Part shown: one piece after another, positions 42,877 through 54,561 of the stretch
How the letters are laid out: each line of letters starts with the position of its first letter
Position numbering within the stretch: the stretch's first letter is position 1
Origin: Adiantum capillus-veneris
Taxonomy: Eukaryota; Streptophyta; Polypodiopsida; Polypodiales; Pteridaceae
DNA: 64,000 nucleotides
Reading direction: 5' to 3'
Assembly: GCA_014529385.2 (NCBI GenBank)
Contig: CM043971.1
Span: 30,087,709-30,151,708, forward strand
Notes under the pieces: model-generated
Database searches by the model: none
The model's input: the letters and a program-made list of their open reading frames with translations, nothing else
Told to the model about the DNA's origin: nothing
Position numbers and translations under genes: made by a program

Positions 42877-43677
42877 GTGCCAAGTGGCACCTTCTGGTGC
42901 ACTTGCCTCATGCAACAAGAAGTGGCGCTGAATTTAGGAGGGGGAGAGCCTCGTTTTCAGTTTTTGTCACAGGTTAAGAGCTATGGAGTGCTTGCTTTCC
43001 CTCTTATGCACAGTGCGGTGCCAGGAGTGATGCCCTGCACGCTACGCACTGCCCTCTCTCTCCCCTTTGGCAGTATGTTATGCCCCTCTAGTGGGCTCTT
43101 CATTTGACCAATGTACAGTTGTGTGGGTTCATGCGCGATTGCCGAGGCAAGAGCCTCTTGCACAGTAGCTGGATTAGCTAGCGGCTAATCCCCCCGAAGG
43201 TACAGGTGAATTCGGAGAGGTTTCACGCCAGAAATCTCGTCCGATTCAAAGGGCAAGTAGCCCTACAGGTGCGGGAGCTCGAGGACTTGCTAAGGATGCG
43301 ACCGGCACGCGAAACGGAGCCCGAAACAGTAAATTACAGCCTGCTGTGTATTTTTGCAGGTTTAGGGTTTTGGCCCTAAACGGACCCTAATACCCCCAGG
43401 AGGTTCGGGGACGCAAGGGGACCGCTGTACAGGTGATATGGCGCATTTTCAGGGCTGAAAACAGAGAATTCAGCGTGCTGCAGATTCTCGCCAGGTTTTG
43501 CAAAGTGCCCGTATGCGTCGGGAAAGTCGGTCAATGCGTGGGAATACTGTCTGTGAAGGGTCCTAGTACAGTTATGCTGCCGAAATCAGGCCGGAACAGT
43601 TGAAATTCAGCCAAGTTTGTGCAGGGCAGCTTGTAGGGATCCACAGCATTTATTCCCTCTTTTAAAGAATAAAGAAA

Positions 43678-43717
43678 TACCGAAAGGGGCGCCTAAGTTA
43701 GGGGCCAATCTGGTGTC
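43678..43717 (+). promoter_or_regulatory. Poly(A) signal with conserved core and hairpin
   Basis: AATAAA runs into GAAATACCGAAAGGGGC, then GGCGCCTAAGTTAGGGGCC, which can fold as GGC/GCC plus CCTAA/TTAGG around a G-G mismatch. The same arrangement recurs in the other LTRs of the window. Confidence 0.55.
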
Positions 43718-43874
43718 GGTCTTCTCATACAGGTGCATTCTAGCATCTGTATCCCATTCCCCTCTCTTGTGTCACTATAGCGCAGATATAATAGACGACT
43801 AATAATGGGTGAAAGCTAAATCAAGGTTTGAAGTAAAGTCTACCGCCCTTTTTGGATTGAACAGGCCGGTTTCA

Positions 43875-43892
43875 TGGTTCCATCGACGGGAC
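43875..43892 (+). other. Primer-binding site, tRNA-Glu-like
   Basis: TGGTTCCATCGACGGGAC follows the LTR end and matches about 15 of 18 positions of the complement of the plant tRNA-Glu 3' end as I recall it. It does not match the initiator-Met site used by the other gypsy elements here. Confidence 0.5.
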
Positions 43893-43982
43893 TAAATCAC
43901 TTTTTCCCATAGAAGTGAGCCTTGGTCAGTTTTGGGCTTGAAGACACAGGGGATCATAGACCAGACACAGGGAATTGCAATT

Positions 43983-44683
43983 ATGGCTGACAGACCAGAT
44001 GATGTGACTGAAGAGGTTTCCTCTTCACAGGTTCAACAGACACATGAAGTGGGTGAGTCCTCAAGACCACCACAGACAGATGACGATATATTCAGGACCC
44101 AGTTGGCTACTGCTGTGGCTATGTTCACACAAGTAATGCAGAATCCGAGGTTTTTAGCCTTTCTGCAACCTCCTGTTCCGTCTCAGCAAGTTGAGTCACT
44201 GGATCATATTCAAAAGCCTGTTAAGGCTCGAGCACAGGTGATTCATACCACACAGTCAATGGAAACACCTGTACACTTGACGGAGAACATGCAGTCTCCA
44301 CAACCTATGCCTAAGGTGCAAGAACAGGTGGCTGAGATGCCAGTCTTTCAAGCTGTACCAGTTCAGCCCGCCACCTTTCAGCAGCCTATAGCTGGTTCTA
44401 ATGGGCAGGGAAGCAACCTACAGGCTATGCAACAGGTCTTCCCACCACCTTCAGTACACCCTGGCTATTTTGGAGGTGGATCCGTATTCCAGAGCATGGC
44501 TGGTCATGCACCTGGAAATCAGTTTTACACGCCAGGAACACTGTTTGGGGGTGCTCAAACGATGATGCCTAACCCCATGTACAGTGTCATGGGTATGCAA
44601 CCAAGGTTTCAGAGCACTTAGGGCCAATTTGGGATGCCACAGGCAAATTTTGGTATGGCTGGAATTACAAGCAGCAGCCAAAT
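43983..44683 (+). pseudogene. gag N-terminal part of young gypsy
   Basis: ATG 43983 opens a Gln/Pro/Met-rich frame (MADRPDDVTEEVSSSQVQQ start) that ends at TAG 44619-44621. The frame then shifts near 44660-44675 into the long frame from 44684. The TAG sits where a Gln codon would fit the flanking Gln-rich sequence. The region corresponds to the N-terminal gag extension before the capsid. Confidence 0.75.
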
Positions 44684-47600
44684 ATGGCATTTCCAGGTCA
44701 AGTTAATAGCGGCCAAGGAACACAGATGAACCCTAATAGTGTTCCCATGTTTCAGTCACTTCCATATGACAATTTAACGCCGCTGGAGAGGCCAACTCCG
44801 TACAAAGAAGGTGGCAAAGGTGTGTCATTCACGACCTTTACAGGGTTTGATGACAGGAAGAAGGCTCTTTCATTCCTCCAGCAGTTTGACAAGGCCTATG
44901 CAGGGGGAAACTTTACAAAGGCTTCAAAGGTCCGCAAGGCAGCCACTTTCTTGACAGGGAATGCGGGACAATGGTGGACAACTTTATTGCTTCAAGGGCA
45001 AGCTCCGTCCACATGGATTTACTTCAAGCAGATTTTTGCAGCAGCATGGTTATCTGATGACTTTGAAGCAGATGTCATGACAGAATGGCACCAGCTAAAT
45101 GCTGCCACTTGCAGAAATCTGGATGATTACAATCGGAAGTTTTGGAAAGCTCTACTTCCAGTAACTTCCTATAGGTTTGTGCCATTGACAGAACAGATTG
45201 AAAAATACTGTTGTGGCCTACCCAAAGGATTGAGAAAATACTGCACGAAGACAAAAGTCACTACTTTGACGCAGCTCATCGAGGTAGCAAACACTGGCAA
45301 TGGTTTGCTCAAGGGAGAAGATTGTGAATTTAACACTGGCGTCAAGGCAGGATCAGGCAAGAAAAATTCAGCCAAGAAGCACGTTCCCAATGAGGCTCCT
45401 AAAGGGACTCAGGAGTCGGCCAACACAGGGAAAGGCAAAGCTTCGACTGAATCAGAAAAAGGACCAGCGAAGAAATGGAAAAGACGTTTTCCTCGCAAGT
45501 CAGAAGAGCAAAAGAAGGTCCTGAGGACAGAGAACAAATGCTTTATATGTGAGCAGCCTGGCCACATTGCTTACAACTGTCCTACAAAGAAAAGGCCAGC
45601 TGATTCTGAAGACAAGGAGGACAGGAAAGGAAAGAAGCCCATGGCTGGTCTAGTGCCAGATATGGTGGGCGACAAGCCAAATTCAGATGCAAGTGAGCTT
45701 TGCAGAGCATGGGGAAAGGTCAGGGATCAAACAGTGCTTATCTTCTTTGATCCAGGTGCCAAAGCCAACTTCATTTCCCCAGAATTGGCTTCAAAGTTGG
45801 AAATCAGACCTGAAGAGATGGGGTATACAGCAGAGGCAGGTTTGGCATGTCCTGGCCATACAGAGGCTGTGACACCCATCATTGGAAAGTTGCGTCTACA
45901 TATCCAGTCCTATGTAGATGCTGAAGAATTTTACATCATGCCACTGGATGGATGTGATGTGTTGTTAGGTATTCCTTGGTTGTTTCGTGTACAGGGAATC
46001 ATGGATACCTACAACACAAAGATCACTGTACAGGGTAGGGGAAAGACTCATATTCTGGATGTAAAGCTTAAAGGGGAGTCTATTCCTACTATATCAGCTT
46101 CTGCTATTACTTCTGTAATGAAAAAGCATCTTTCTGCGTACTTGGTTTTTGCACGTGAAGTGTCAGATTGTGATGAATCAAATTTATCTGTGCTAGATAA
46201 AGAAAGGTCAATGTTTTTACAACAGTATAGTGACTGTTTTTCTGATTCATTACCGTCTCAATTACCGCCAGAGAGACCCGAGGACCATGCGATAGATTTG
46301 GTGCCAGGCAATAGCCCACCAAATAAGCCTCCGTACAGGGTTAGTGCGGCTCAGCAGAAAGAGATAATGGGCCAAGTACAGGAGCTGTTAGAAAAAGGGC
46401 TGATTCAGCCCAGTTCATCTCCATTCTGTTCTCCAGTGTTGTTGGTGCAGAAAAAGGATGGCTCATGGCGTATGTGCATCGACTACCGTGCCCTGAACAA
46501 GAATACCATCAAGAATAGGTTCCCTATACCTAGAATTGATGATATTATGGAAAAATTAGAAGGAGCATCTATGTTTAGCAGGATAGATCTAAAGAGTGGG
46601 TACCATCAGATCCGCATTAGATCAGAGGATGTACACAAGACTGCTTTTAGAACGACGTTTGGCCTTTACGAATTTTTAGTGATGCCCTTTGGTCTCACAA
46701 ATGCTCCTGCTACGTTCAATAGGATGATGGACAGAATTTTCCGTCCACACCAGCAGTTTGTTGGTACATTCTTTGATGACATGATAGTCTACTCAAAGAA
46801 TGAAGAGGAGCATAGGCATCACTTGGCCATTGTGTTCAAAGAGCTACGCAGTCATAGGTTGCTCATCAATGCAAAGAAAAGTGAGTTTTTTCTGGAAGAG
46901 ATTCACTTTCTGGGACACATTGTCTCAAAGGATGGTGTCAGAATGGATCCTGCAAAAGTTGAAGCGATCAAGTCATGGCCAAATTTGAAGACGGTGCATG
47001 ATGTCCAAAGCTTTTTGGGACTATGCTCCTATTACAGAAGGTTTATCCGAAATTTCGCTGAGATTGCTTCACCTTTACATGCTCTTCAAAAGAAGGCAGT
47101 CACCTTTAGATGGACACAAAAAGAGATTTCAGCTTTTAATCTCTTAAAGGAAAAGATGACTTCAGATCCAGTCATTGTGCTGCCAGATCTTAGGAAGTCA
47201 TTTGTGGTTCAGTGTGACGCCTGCGGTAGTAGCATTGGTGCAGTGCTAATGCAAGATGGCAGGGTAGTAGCCTATGAGAGCAGAATTTTGCAAGGGCCAG
47301 AGATGACCATGCATGTCTATGAGAAAGAGTTACTGGCTGTGATTCATGCGCTCTTAAGTTGGAAACACTACCTGCTAGGTGCAGACTTTGTTGTCCAAAC
47401 GGACCATCAGACCTTGCGATACTTCTTGACACAAACAAAGTTATCTGAGAAGCATATGCGATGGGCAAATATTTTGTCCATGTTCCATTTTCAGATTGTG
47501 CATGTGGAAGGCAAGAAGAACGTTGTGGCTGATGCCTTGTCAAGGAAGCCACAAATTTCAGCTGTGTCGATTCCTTATCATCATGAACTTGATGATATGA

Positions 47601-49045
47601 GAGAACAGTATGCAAATGATGAAGATTTTGCAAGGGTCTTCGAGCAACTAATGGATGGACAACGTCATGAACACTATCTTCTTAAAGACGGGTTCATGAT
47701 GATGCATGGCAGATTGTGTGTCACAAAGCCATTGCGACGCAAAGTGCTGGAAGAGAGTCATGTCCCACCGTATGCAGGGCATCGTGGTATCGATGCTACA
47801 GTTAAAGCGGTTGAGACATTCTTCTATTGGCCTACATTGAGAAGGGATGTGGATGCCTTTGTGCGAGAATGCCTAATATGCCAAAAGGTCAAGTTTGACA
47901 GGCAAAAGGCACCAGGATTATTGCAACCACTACCTATTCCAGATAAACCATGGGAAAGTATTGCTATGGATTTTATCTTTGATCTTCCGAGAACGCAGAC
48001 AGGAAACGATGGTATTTAGACCATTATTTGCAGATTCAGCAAACAGGCTCATTTTATTCCTGTCAGGAAGAAGAAAAAGCCAGATCAGATGGCACGCTTG
48101 TTTATGAGCAATATTTTCAAGTATCATGGCATGCCACAGTCGATTGTTAGCGATCGTGATCCACGCATGACAAGTTTGTTCTGGAGAGGCTTGTTTGAGA
48201 ATATGGGCACCACGCTCAAATTCTCTTCGTCATTTCATCCTCAAACAGATGGGCAGTCAGAAGAGGCAAATTCTACTGTCCTAGATCTGCTGAAGTGTTA
48301 TGTGTCAGAGCATAAAGGAAAGTGGGAGCAGTATTTGCCATTGGTGGAGTATGCATACAATAATACAGTGCATTCATCAACTGGCAAGGCACCCTTTGAG
48401 ATAGTTGAAGGTGGCAAGAAAGTTCCTCCCATACTGCATACAAAGGACAAGATATTTGAAGCAGATAAGTATGTTCAGGACATGGATGAAATGTACAAGA
48501 AGGTCAAAGTGGCCTTAGAAAGGACTCAGGCAAAGCAAAAAAAAGCAGCTGATCGTCACCGTCGTGAAGTGGTATATTCACTTGGTGATTGAGTGCTTTT
48601 ATGCTTTGAAAAGGCAAGGTTAAAGAAGATGAAGGGCAAGGAAAGACTCTTTCCAAAGCTCAGCATGCGTTACTATGGGCCTTTTCAAGTGTGCGACATA
48701 ATCAGTGATGTTGCATATAGGCTGAAATTGCCTGACAATTGGAAGATTCACAATGCGTTTCATGTGAGTCTTCTCAGACCCTATGTGGGTGATGTGCCAG
48801 AAGATATGCCAGCTGAAGATCAGCCGGAAGTCGAGGAACTTGACGAGATCTTGGTCCCTGAACAGATTTTGGCACACAAAGAAAGGAAAGTGAAAGGCAA
48901 GGTTACTAGGCGTTACTTGGTAAAGTTCAGAAACTATCCACCAATGGATGCTAAGTGGATGGAAGAAGGTGAACTTGCAGAGTCACCAACTGTGTTATCA
49001 CTTTACCTTGAAGCCTTCGATTTGCAACCTACCTTGACCCCTTGA
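44684..49045 (+). pseudogene. gypsy gag-pol: capsid, knuckle, protease, RT, RNase H, integrase, chromodomain-like tail
   Basis: One frame with two nonsense codons (TAG 48017, TGA 48590). Approximate residues: capsid 40-200 (GFDDRKKALSFLQQFD), CCHC knuckle 285 (CFICEQPGHIAYNC), protease 355 (FFDPGAKANFIS), RT 590-760 (MCIDYRALNK, IDLKSGYHQIRI, catalytic FFDD), RNase H 840-960 (QCDACGSSIGAV, YEKELLAV, QTDHQTLRYF), integrase zinc domain 1025-1067 (H..H, CLICQ), then the catalytic core after the first stop (VSDRDPRM, TDGQSEEANS). GPF-type C-terminus (RYYGPFQV) and chromodomain-like tail (DEILVPEQILAHKE, LVKFRNYPPMDAKWMEE) follow the second stop. All catalytic residues are in place. The order RT-RH-IN is Ty3/gypsy, and the tail suggests a chromovirus-related lineage. 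Confidence 0.9.
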
Positions 49046-49606
49046 GTTTCAAAGCTACATGGATTGTCAGTGTGACAATGGCTTCTGAAACAAATGATGT
49101 ACAAGGTATTTAAAGTGAGTTCAAATGAAATACCTGTTACATGAATGTTAGAGCTGTACAGATTGTCAGTTTGGCAATTGCTCTTATGGAATGTCCAAAA
49201 GTTTGATTAGTGCTATAGAAGTGAGTATTTCTTGTCAGTTTGTCAAGGATACAGTGATTGCTTCTATTGAAGAGTACATGTGTAACTGCATTCTTGAACT
49301 GTCGGTTTGGGTATGCTCGAAAGTGTTACGGGATCCAACGTGTACTATAAGACAGTGGCAAAATGTGCAGCTACCATTTTGTCATTGGAAAGTTAGTGAC
49401 TCAAAGCAATGGCAGAGTGCGAAGCTACCACTATGTCATTGGGACAGGGTTCACAAGCAGGCAATACATGAGTCGACGAGGTGTTGAATACACCAGGGTT
49501 GACAATGAGCATGTATGTGTTGTATATGTGTTGACAGGTGTTGAATACATCAGTGTTGACAGTAAGCATGTACGACATAGATGCAAACGAGGACGTTTGA
49601 GATTTC
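49046..49606 (+). other. Non-coding 3' region of young gypsy
   Basis: Contains imperfect repeats of CAGATTGTCAGT/GTCAGTTTG and of TGTTGAATACATCAGTGTTGACA near 49480-49565. No coding sequence. Confidence 0.55.
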
Positions 49607-49618
49607 AAGAGGGGGGTA
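49607..49618 (+). other. Polypurine tract
   Basis: AAGAGGGGGGTA directly before the LTR start TGTCACCAGCG. Confidence 0.8.
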
Positions 49619-51068
49619 TGTCACCAGCGTGTGACTACTATCTATCCTTTTTGTTGATTTCTTTCTTATTATCTATTTACTTTCACTTTTTGGAAACACC
49701 CCTCGGGAAATCTAACTGCCCTGCATTGCATAGCTAGTGTGGAACTGTCCAGAGGGAGTCCAGGCCTGAGGGCAAGAGAGCACTAAGGTTGGACAAGGAC
49801 TATGGTTAGCCAAGTGGGGTCATTGACTAGCCAAAGTGGAATCCTTTGCTACAGAGGCTACATTTTAGTTCTGGATGTGGCCGCAGTGTACAAAGAGGGT
49901 CGGATGACCTAGAAAGATACAATGGCAGCATCTCCTAAAAATTAGGGAACTGCTATTTTGGGACCTGAAAATGTGTTGACGTCATTACCTCCGGAATGAC
50001 AATGGGAACATTTTCTTACTCTGCCGTGAAGTCAACTGGGCAACCGGTTGGGATATTTTTAGACGGCAACCCCGAAACGGGAAAATGCTTATAAATGTGC
50101 CAAGTGGCACCTTCTGGTGCACTTGCCTCATGCAACAAGAAGTGGCGCTGAATTTAGGAGGGGGAGAGCCTCGTTTTCAGTTTTTGTCACAGGTTAAGAG
50201 CTATGGAGTGCTTGCTTTCCCTCTTATGCACAGTGCGGTGCCAGGAGTGATGCCCTGCACGCTACGCACTGCCCTCTCTCTCCCCTTTGGCAGTATGTTA
50301 TGCCCCTCTAGTGGGCTCTTCATTTGACCAATGTACAGTTGTGTGGGTTCATGCGCGATTGCCGAGGCAAGAGCCTCTTGCACAGGTGCTGGATTAGCTA
50401 GCGGCTAATCCCCCCGCAGGTACAAGTGAATTCAGAGAGGTTTCACGCCAGAAATCTCGTCCGATTCAAAGGGCAAGTAGCCCTACAGGTGCGGGAGCTC
50501 GAGGACTTGCTAAGAATGCGACCGGCACGCGAAACGGAGCCTGAAACAGTAAATTACAGCCTGCTGTGTATTTTTGCAGGTTTAGGGTTTTGGCCCTAAA
50601 CGGACCCTAATACCCCCAGGAGGTTCGGGGACGCAAGGGGACCGTTGTACAGGTGATATGGCGCATTTTCAGGGCTGAAAACAGAGAATTCAGCGTGCTG
50701 CAGATTCTCGCCAGGTTTTGCAAAGTGCCCGTATGCGTCGGGAAAGTCGGTCAATGCGTGGGAATACTGTCTGTGAAGGGTCCTAGTACAGTTATGCTGC
50801 CGAAATCAGGCCGGAACAGTTGAAATTCAGCCAAGTTTGTGCAGGGCAGCTTGTAGGGATCCACAGCATATATTCCCTCTTTTAAAGAATAAAGAAATAT
50901 CGAAAGGGGCGCCTAAGTTAGGGGCCAATCTGGTGTCGGTCTTCTCATACAGGTGCATTCTAGCATCTGTATCCCATTCCCCTCTCTTGTGTCACTATAG
51001 CGCAGATATAATAGACGACTAATAATGGGTGAAAGCTAAATCAAGGTTTGAAGTAAAGTCTACCGCCC
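49619..51068 (+). repeat. 3' LTR of young gypsy
   Basis: It starts TGTCACCAGCGTGTG, has the same TATA box and AATAAA-core as the 5' LTR, and lacks the final 26 bases. The junction at 51068/51069 leads into gag of another minus-strand element. Confidence 0.85.
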
Positions 51069-52762
51069 AAGACCTATCCCACACTCTGTAGAGCTCGGTA
51101 CTCTCATCCCCATGATCTAAGGTCACCCCCATGAAATCCGGAACAAGTCTTGCCTTTGTCTTTCCTTTCTTTGCTCGCTCTTCTACCACTTTGGAGCTCT
51201 CTAGTTTATCCTCTACTTTCTCCTTTGATTCTTTCTTTGGACACTTTGCTAAGATGTGCCCAACTTCTCCACAACCATAACATTAGCCCTCTTTGAAGTA
51301 ACCTGCATGCTGCTCTACTGTCAATCTAGGCATTGTGGATTTCTTCTACTCTTGCTTCTTGCCCTCCTTCTCCTTAGAGTCTCCTCTCAGATGACTTGGT
51401 CATCCTCTCCTCCGTTTGCATAAGTTAAGCATGAGTGCATGGAGAAACTATACATAGCATGTTTCATGAGCTGTTGAATGCTCTTGGACTTCTATTTCAA
51501 AAGGTATCGGAGGATTTCTTTGGGTAATCCACAACAATATCGTTCCAAATGCTCCAAAAAATAGATTTTTCGAAAAGAGCTTAGAAGTAACCGACATAAA
51601 GGTATCCCAAAATCATTGACTGTAGATGACCAAAGTGTCATCTTCTTGCATCCTCATATGGTTCCATGTTGTGATCATGTCAGCCTTGTACTGTTGTGTC
51701 AATCATAGTAAAGAAAAATTTCTTGAATTTCACTCACTTCGTGTGGTGCTTTCCTTTGAGGAAAAAGAGTCGGCCACGATGTTCGAGCATTCCTCTTCAA
51801 AGAAGATGTCGCCTTTCATACTTTAGATGCTTCCGAGAAGTTGCCTCCAAAGAAAGCGGTGTCAAACTAGTGTATGAAAGAGAGAACTTGACGGGCATCC
51901 TTCTGACCTGAAAATTTATCAAACTCTTCGCCTTGGTCCCCATCCTTGAACTCCTTTGTTCACTTCTTCTTCTTTTCCAAGTCTTCGTACTAAGTGGCTC
52001 CTAACAAGTGATTCTTCTCTTACCATGATGTGACCAAAAGTGTGTGAATCAATGTTAAGACTTGTTAGAGATGAAAGAGGTTTCCTCCTCAAAACTGCTA
52101 GACTGCTTTTTGTGCTCTATAGACTTTTTCTTTGATTAGTTTCTTGTTTTTCTTCACTTCCTCCGTCTCTTCTCATCCTTGCTACAAATAGAAGAAGAAT
52201 AACTCTCACAAGACAAAGACGAACAAAGATCATCCTCAAAACGGACACGCTTCTTCAATCCGCTTGCCTCCTCGAAAGTAGATTTCCAACCCAAATAGCC
52301 AGCATGATCCTTTGACTTCCTACCCTTCTGAGAGTGCTCTTAGCTTTCATCAACTTGTTGAATTTTTGTTCAAGAGCTTCATCAAACTCTTCTTGTGAAT
52401 ACGGCTTCCGCTTCTCTACACCCAGCTTAGCCTTGGTCTTCATTGCTAACTTGGTCGGAGTGTGGACGACCTTCCACCATCTGTTGTAAACCAAAAATCA
52501 TCAGATACTTCACATAATTCGGGTCCTTGGAGTATCTAGCAAGGCGCCTAGCACAAGTGTCCATGTGAAGCTGTCGCTTGTATTCAGATCTATCAAGATC
52601 CCCGGATGAACACTTGCCATGGTCCTCTCCCATCTCTAAAGAAGGCTTGCCCTCGTTGCGGTCTCCATTGATTCTCTTTGTTTCTTCGTTGAGATTCGAG
52701 TGAACTTCATCCTCCTCAAAAAACTGTAGTAGGTCGGATATTGTCCTCTCTATCGGATTCAC
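51069..52762 (-). pseudogene. gypsy gag
   Basis: Frames 52762-52427 and 52494-52255 give an acidic and then Lys-rich N-terminus (EEFDEALEQKFNKLMKAKS). The capsid part (about 51930-51450) is badly broken. The zinc knuckle is intact but preceded by an in-frame stop. Confidence 0.6.
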
Positions 52763-52914
52763 TACTGGAACGTATGTGCGTTACAGAAAATCGGATCAGA
52801 TACTCCGTAGGATAAGAATTGTCTAAGCTCCGATACAACTATAACATATGTGCTTGGACACCCAAGCGAAAAATCAATAGCAATACGAATAGAAACTGCA
52901 ACAAACTCAACTGA

Positions 52915-52952
<38 letters not shown>

Positions 52953-53010
52953 ACAGGAAGCGGCGGACTTCCTCTTCCAAATGCACTCACCCCAAACCTT
53001 GAACTCCGAG
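51069..53010 (-). mobile_element. Gypsy 5' part: truncated LTR, primer site, gag
   Basis: Read on the minus strand: LTR end 53010-52841 with a (GA)n run (52917-52947), primer-like TTGTATCGGAGC (52838-52827), gag 52762-51069 with N-terminus MNPIERTISDLLQFFEEDE, and a knuckle CYGCGEVGHILAKC at about 51290-51250. It stops at ELYRVWDRS, just before where protease should begin. Stops and frameshifts are frequent. Confidence 0.7.
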
Positions 53011-53240
53011 TTGGCCACCCATAGTCTAGGTTGTACCTAGTCCGGCTGCCCGAGTTTGGGGCCGGCCGTCCACTTTGTCCGGGCACCCTCATATATTTCC
53101 ATATATCATTTTCTTGTTGGGTTGTGGGGGATTTTTCAAGGCATTGCCCTACCTCCCCTTGGGCACCTATTTATGGGGCCAGGGGGATACCCACTTCCAT
53201 CATCTAATCAATGTACGGGTCTTCTGCTCTGGTAGTCAGT

Positions 53241-53274
<34 letters not shown>
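53241..53274 (+). repeat. Run of 34 G
   Basis: The homologous place in the 3' LTR (about 61318) has only six G. The run is an expansion in this copy, or an assembly error. Confidence 0.7.
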
Positions 53275-53275
<1 letters not shown>

Positions 53276-53919
53276 GATCGCCCCCTCTTCCCTACATCAG
53301 TGTTTTGGTGTTTTGTTCTCCTCGCGCGCGCACGCGCACTCACATGGTATCAGTAGCTTCAGGCTCTTCATGTCCAAGGCGCATCACCCACGTCAGGTTC
53401 CTCTCCACAAGGATCAGATCTGCCAGCATTTCTGCAATTGGAGACAAATCTGCCAGCGTTTTGCAAAAAGCCAGGCAAGCAGCGAAATTTGGAGTTTTTC
53501 ATCGCGGAGGACCCCCCCCTTCCACCTGCGTTTTTGCAAATCAAGCCAGCGTTTTTTCTTTTGGCAGCAAGCGTTACACTTTTTGGGCTCTTTCGTCGCG
53601 GAAAACCACCCCAACCTATCTGCGTTTTTGGCAGGCTGCAGCGTTTTTGCATAAGAAGGGGCAGCGGCAGCATCAGCCCTCTACAGATCTTGCCTATTTT
53701 ACCCGGCCTTGGCATCCGGTGCCTTGCCGGTCTTGTTCCTCTTCAGATCGACAGATTTCAGCCATATACATACCTGCTGTTTTCTCTGTTTTCAGCCCAC
53801 CTAGGGCAGTGACATTGATTCCCCGCCCTCCCTACACCCTCTACACCGCTCCGGACCATGCCGGGAGCGTACGAGCACACTGAAAATCGCTGGACAGCAG
53901 CGTTTTCATCACCTCACAG

Positions 53920-54561
53920 TTGCGTTTTTTGGGTGGACAGCAGCCACATGGTTTGCGTTTTTCACGGAGGATGAAGTTACCTGCTGCCAGGACACCATCC
54001 GGTGGTGGTCCATGCGGTCTCTTGGTGATTGCAGCAGTACACGATATCTTCAACATCGGCTTGATCATCTACGGGCGTACGATCCTTGGGAGATCCATTC
54101 ATTCCAACCATCATTTGGCAGTTGCGCACTCCAAAGGGGGTGGTGAATTGTGGTTTGCTATGGACACACCGATGCAGTCATCAAAGGAGTTCACACGAGT
54201 GGCCATGCTCATGGCATATGGGATTCTGACATTTCTAGAGAAGACACCACCATCTTTGGTGGGCCGGCACTTACCATTTGACCTCGACACGTCGGATCAC
54301 TTGCCTACACAGGAGCATCTACATGGACTTAGGGGGATCTACAGACTAGAGTTGGACTTCAGTGCTTTGGACTCTCATGGAGAGTTTGCCCGCGAGATGC
54401 GGGAGATCAAGCACTCCTCGACTACAGCCGGAGTCACCCAGAGCTTGGCTTGGATGGTCATGCAATTGCTCTTCTACACTTCTGATCATTTGGATTGCTA
54501 CTGTCAAAGTTGCTTACACTCACCCTCGGTAACCTTACAGCATACTTATCCCTCGACCTAG
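53920..54561 (+). CDS. Unrecognised 213-codon frame in the pol-less element
   Basis: The frame contains GGPCGLLVIAAVHDIFNIGL and FLEKTPPSLVGRHLPFDLDT. No known domain is seen. The surrounding internal region carries two copies of GACACCATCCGGTGGTGGTC (53989 and 54888). It may be a captured or chance frame. Confidence 0.3.
   Translation: MRFLGGQQPHGLRFSRRMKLPAARTPSGGGPCGLLVIAAVHDIFNIGLIIYGRTILGRSIHSNHHLAVAHSKGGGELWFAMDTPMQSSKEFTRVAMLMAYGILTFLEKTPPSLVGRHLPFDLDTSDHLPTQEHLHGLRGIYRLELDFSALDSHGEFAREMREIKHSSTTAGVTQSLAWMVMQLLFYTSDHLDCYCQSCLHSPSVTLQHTYPST

Larger units (their letters stand above)
42407..43874 (+). repeat. 5' LTR of young gypsy
   Basis: It ends GGCCGGTTTCA. The TATA box TATAAAT is at 42870-42876. 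AATAAA at 43678-43683 leads into the shared core and hairpin (to about 43717). The first 8 bases are missing. Confidence 0.85.
42407..51068 (+). mobile_element. Young Ty3/gypsy element with near-identical LTRs
   Basis: 5' LTR 42407-43874, primer site 43875-43892, gag from 43983, pol to 49045, polypurine tract 49607-49618, 3' LTR 49619-51068. The 1442 bp shared by the LTRs align without gaps and differ at 11 sites as counted by eye. Both outer ends are clipped: the left LTR lacks the first 8 bases seen in the right LTR, and the right LTR lacks the last 26 bases seen in the left. No target duplication is visible. It is the best-preserved autonomous-type element here, but four lesions break the coding frame. 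Confidence 0.9.

Noticed and set aside
43611-43802. Short frames duplicated at 43617 and 50837 as a repeated gene
   Set aside because: They are identical because they lie in the two LTRs of the same element.
40-52840. tRNA genes at the TGGTATCAGAGC-like sites
   Set aside because: They are 12-18-base primer-binding sites next to LTR ends, with no tRNA fold.
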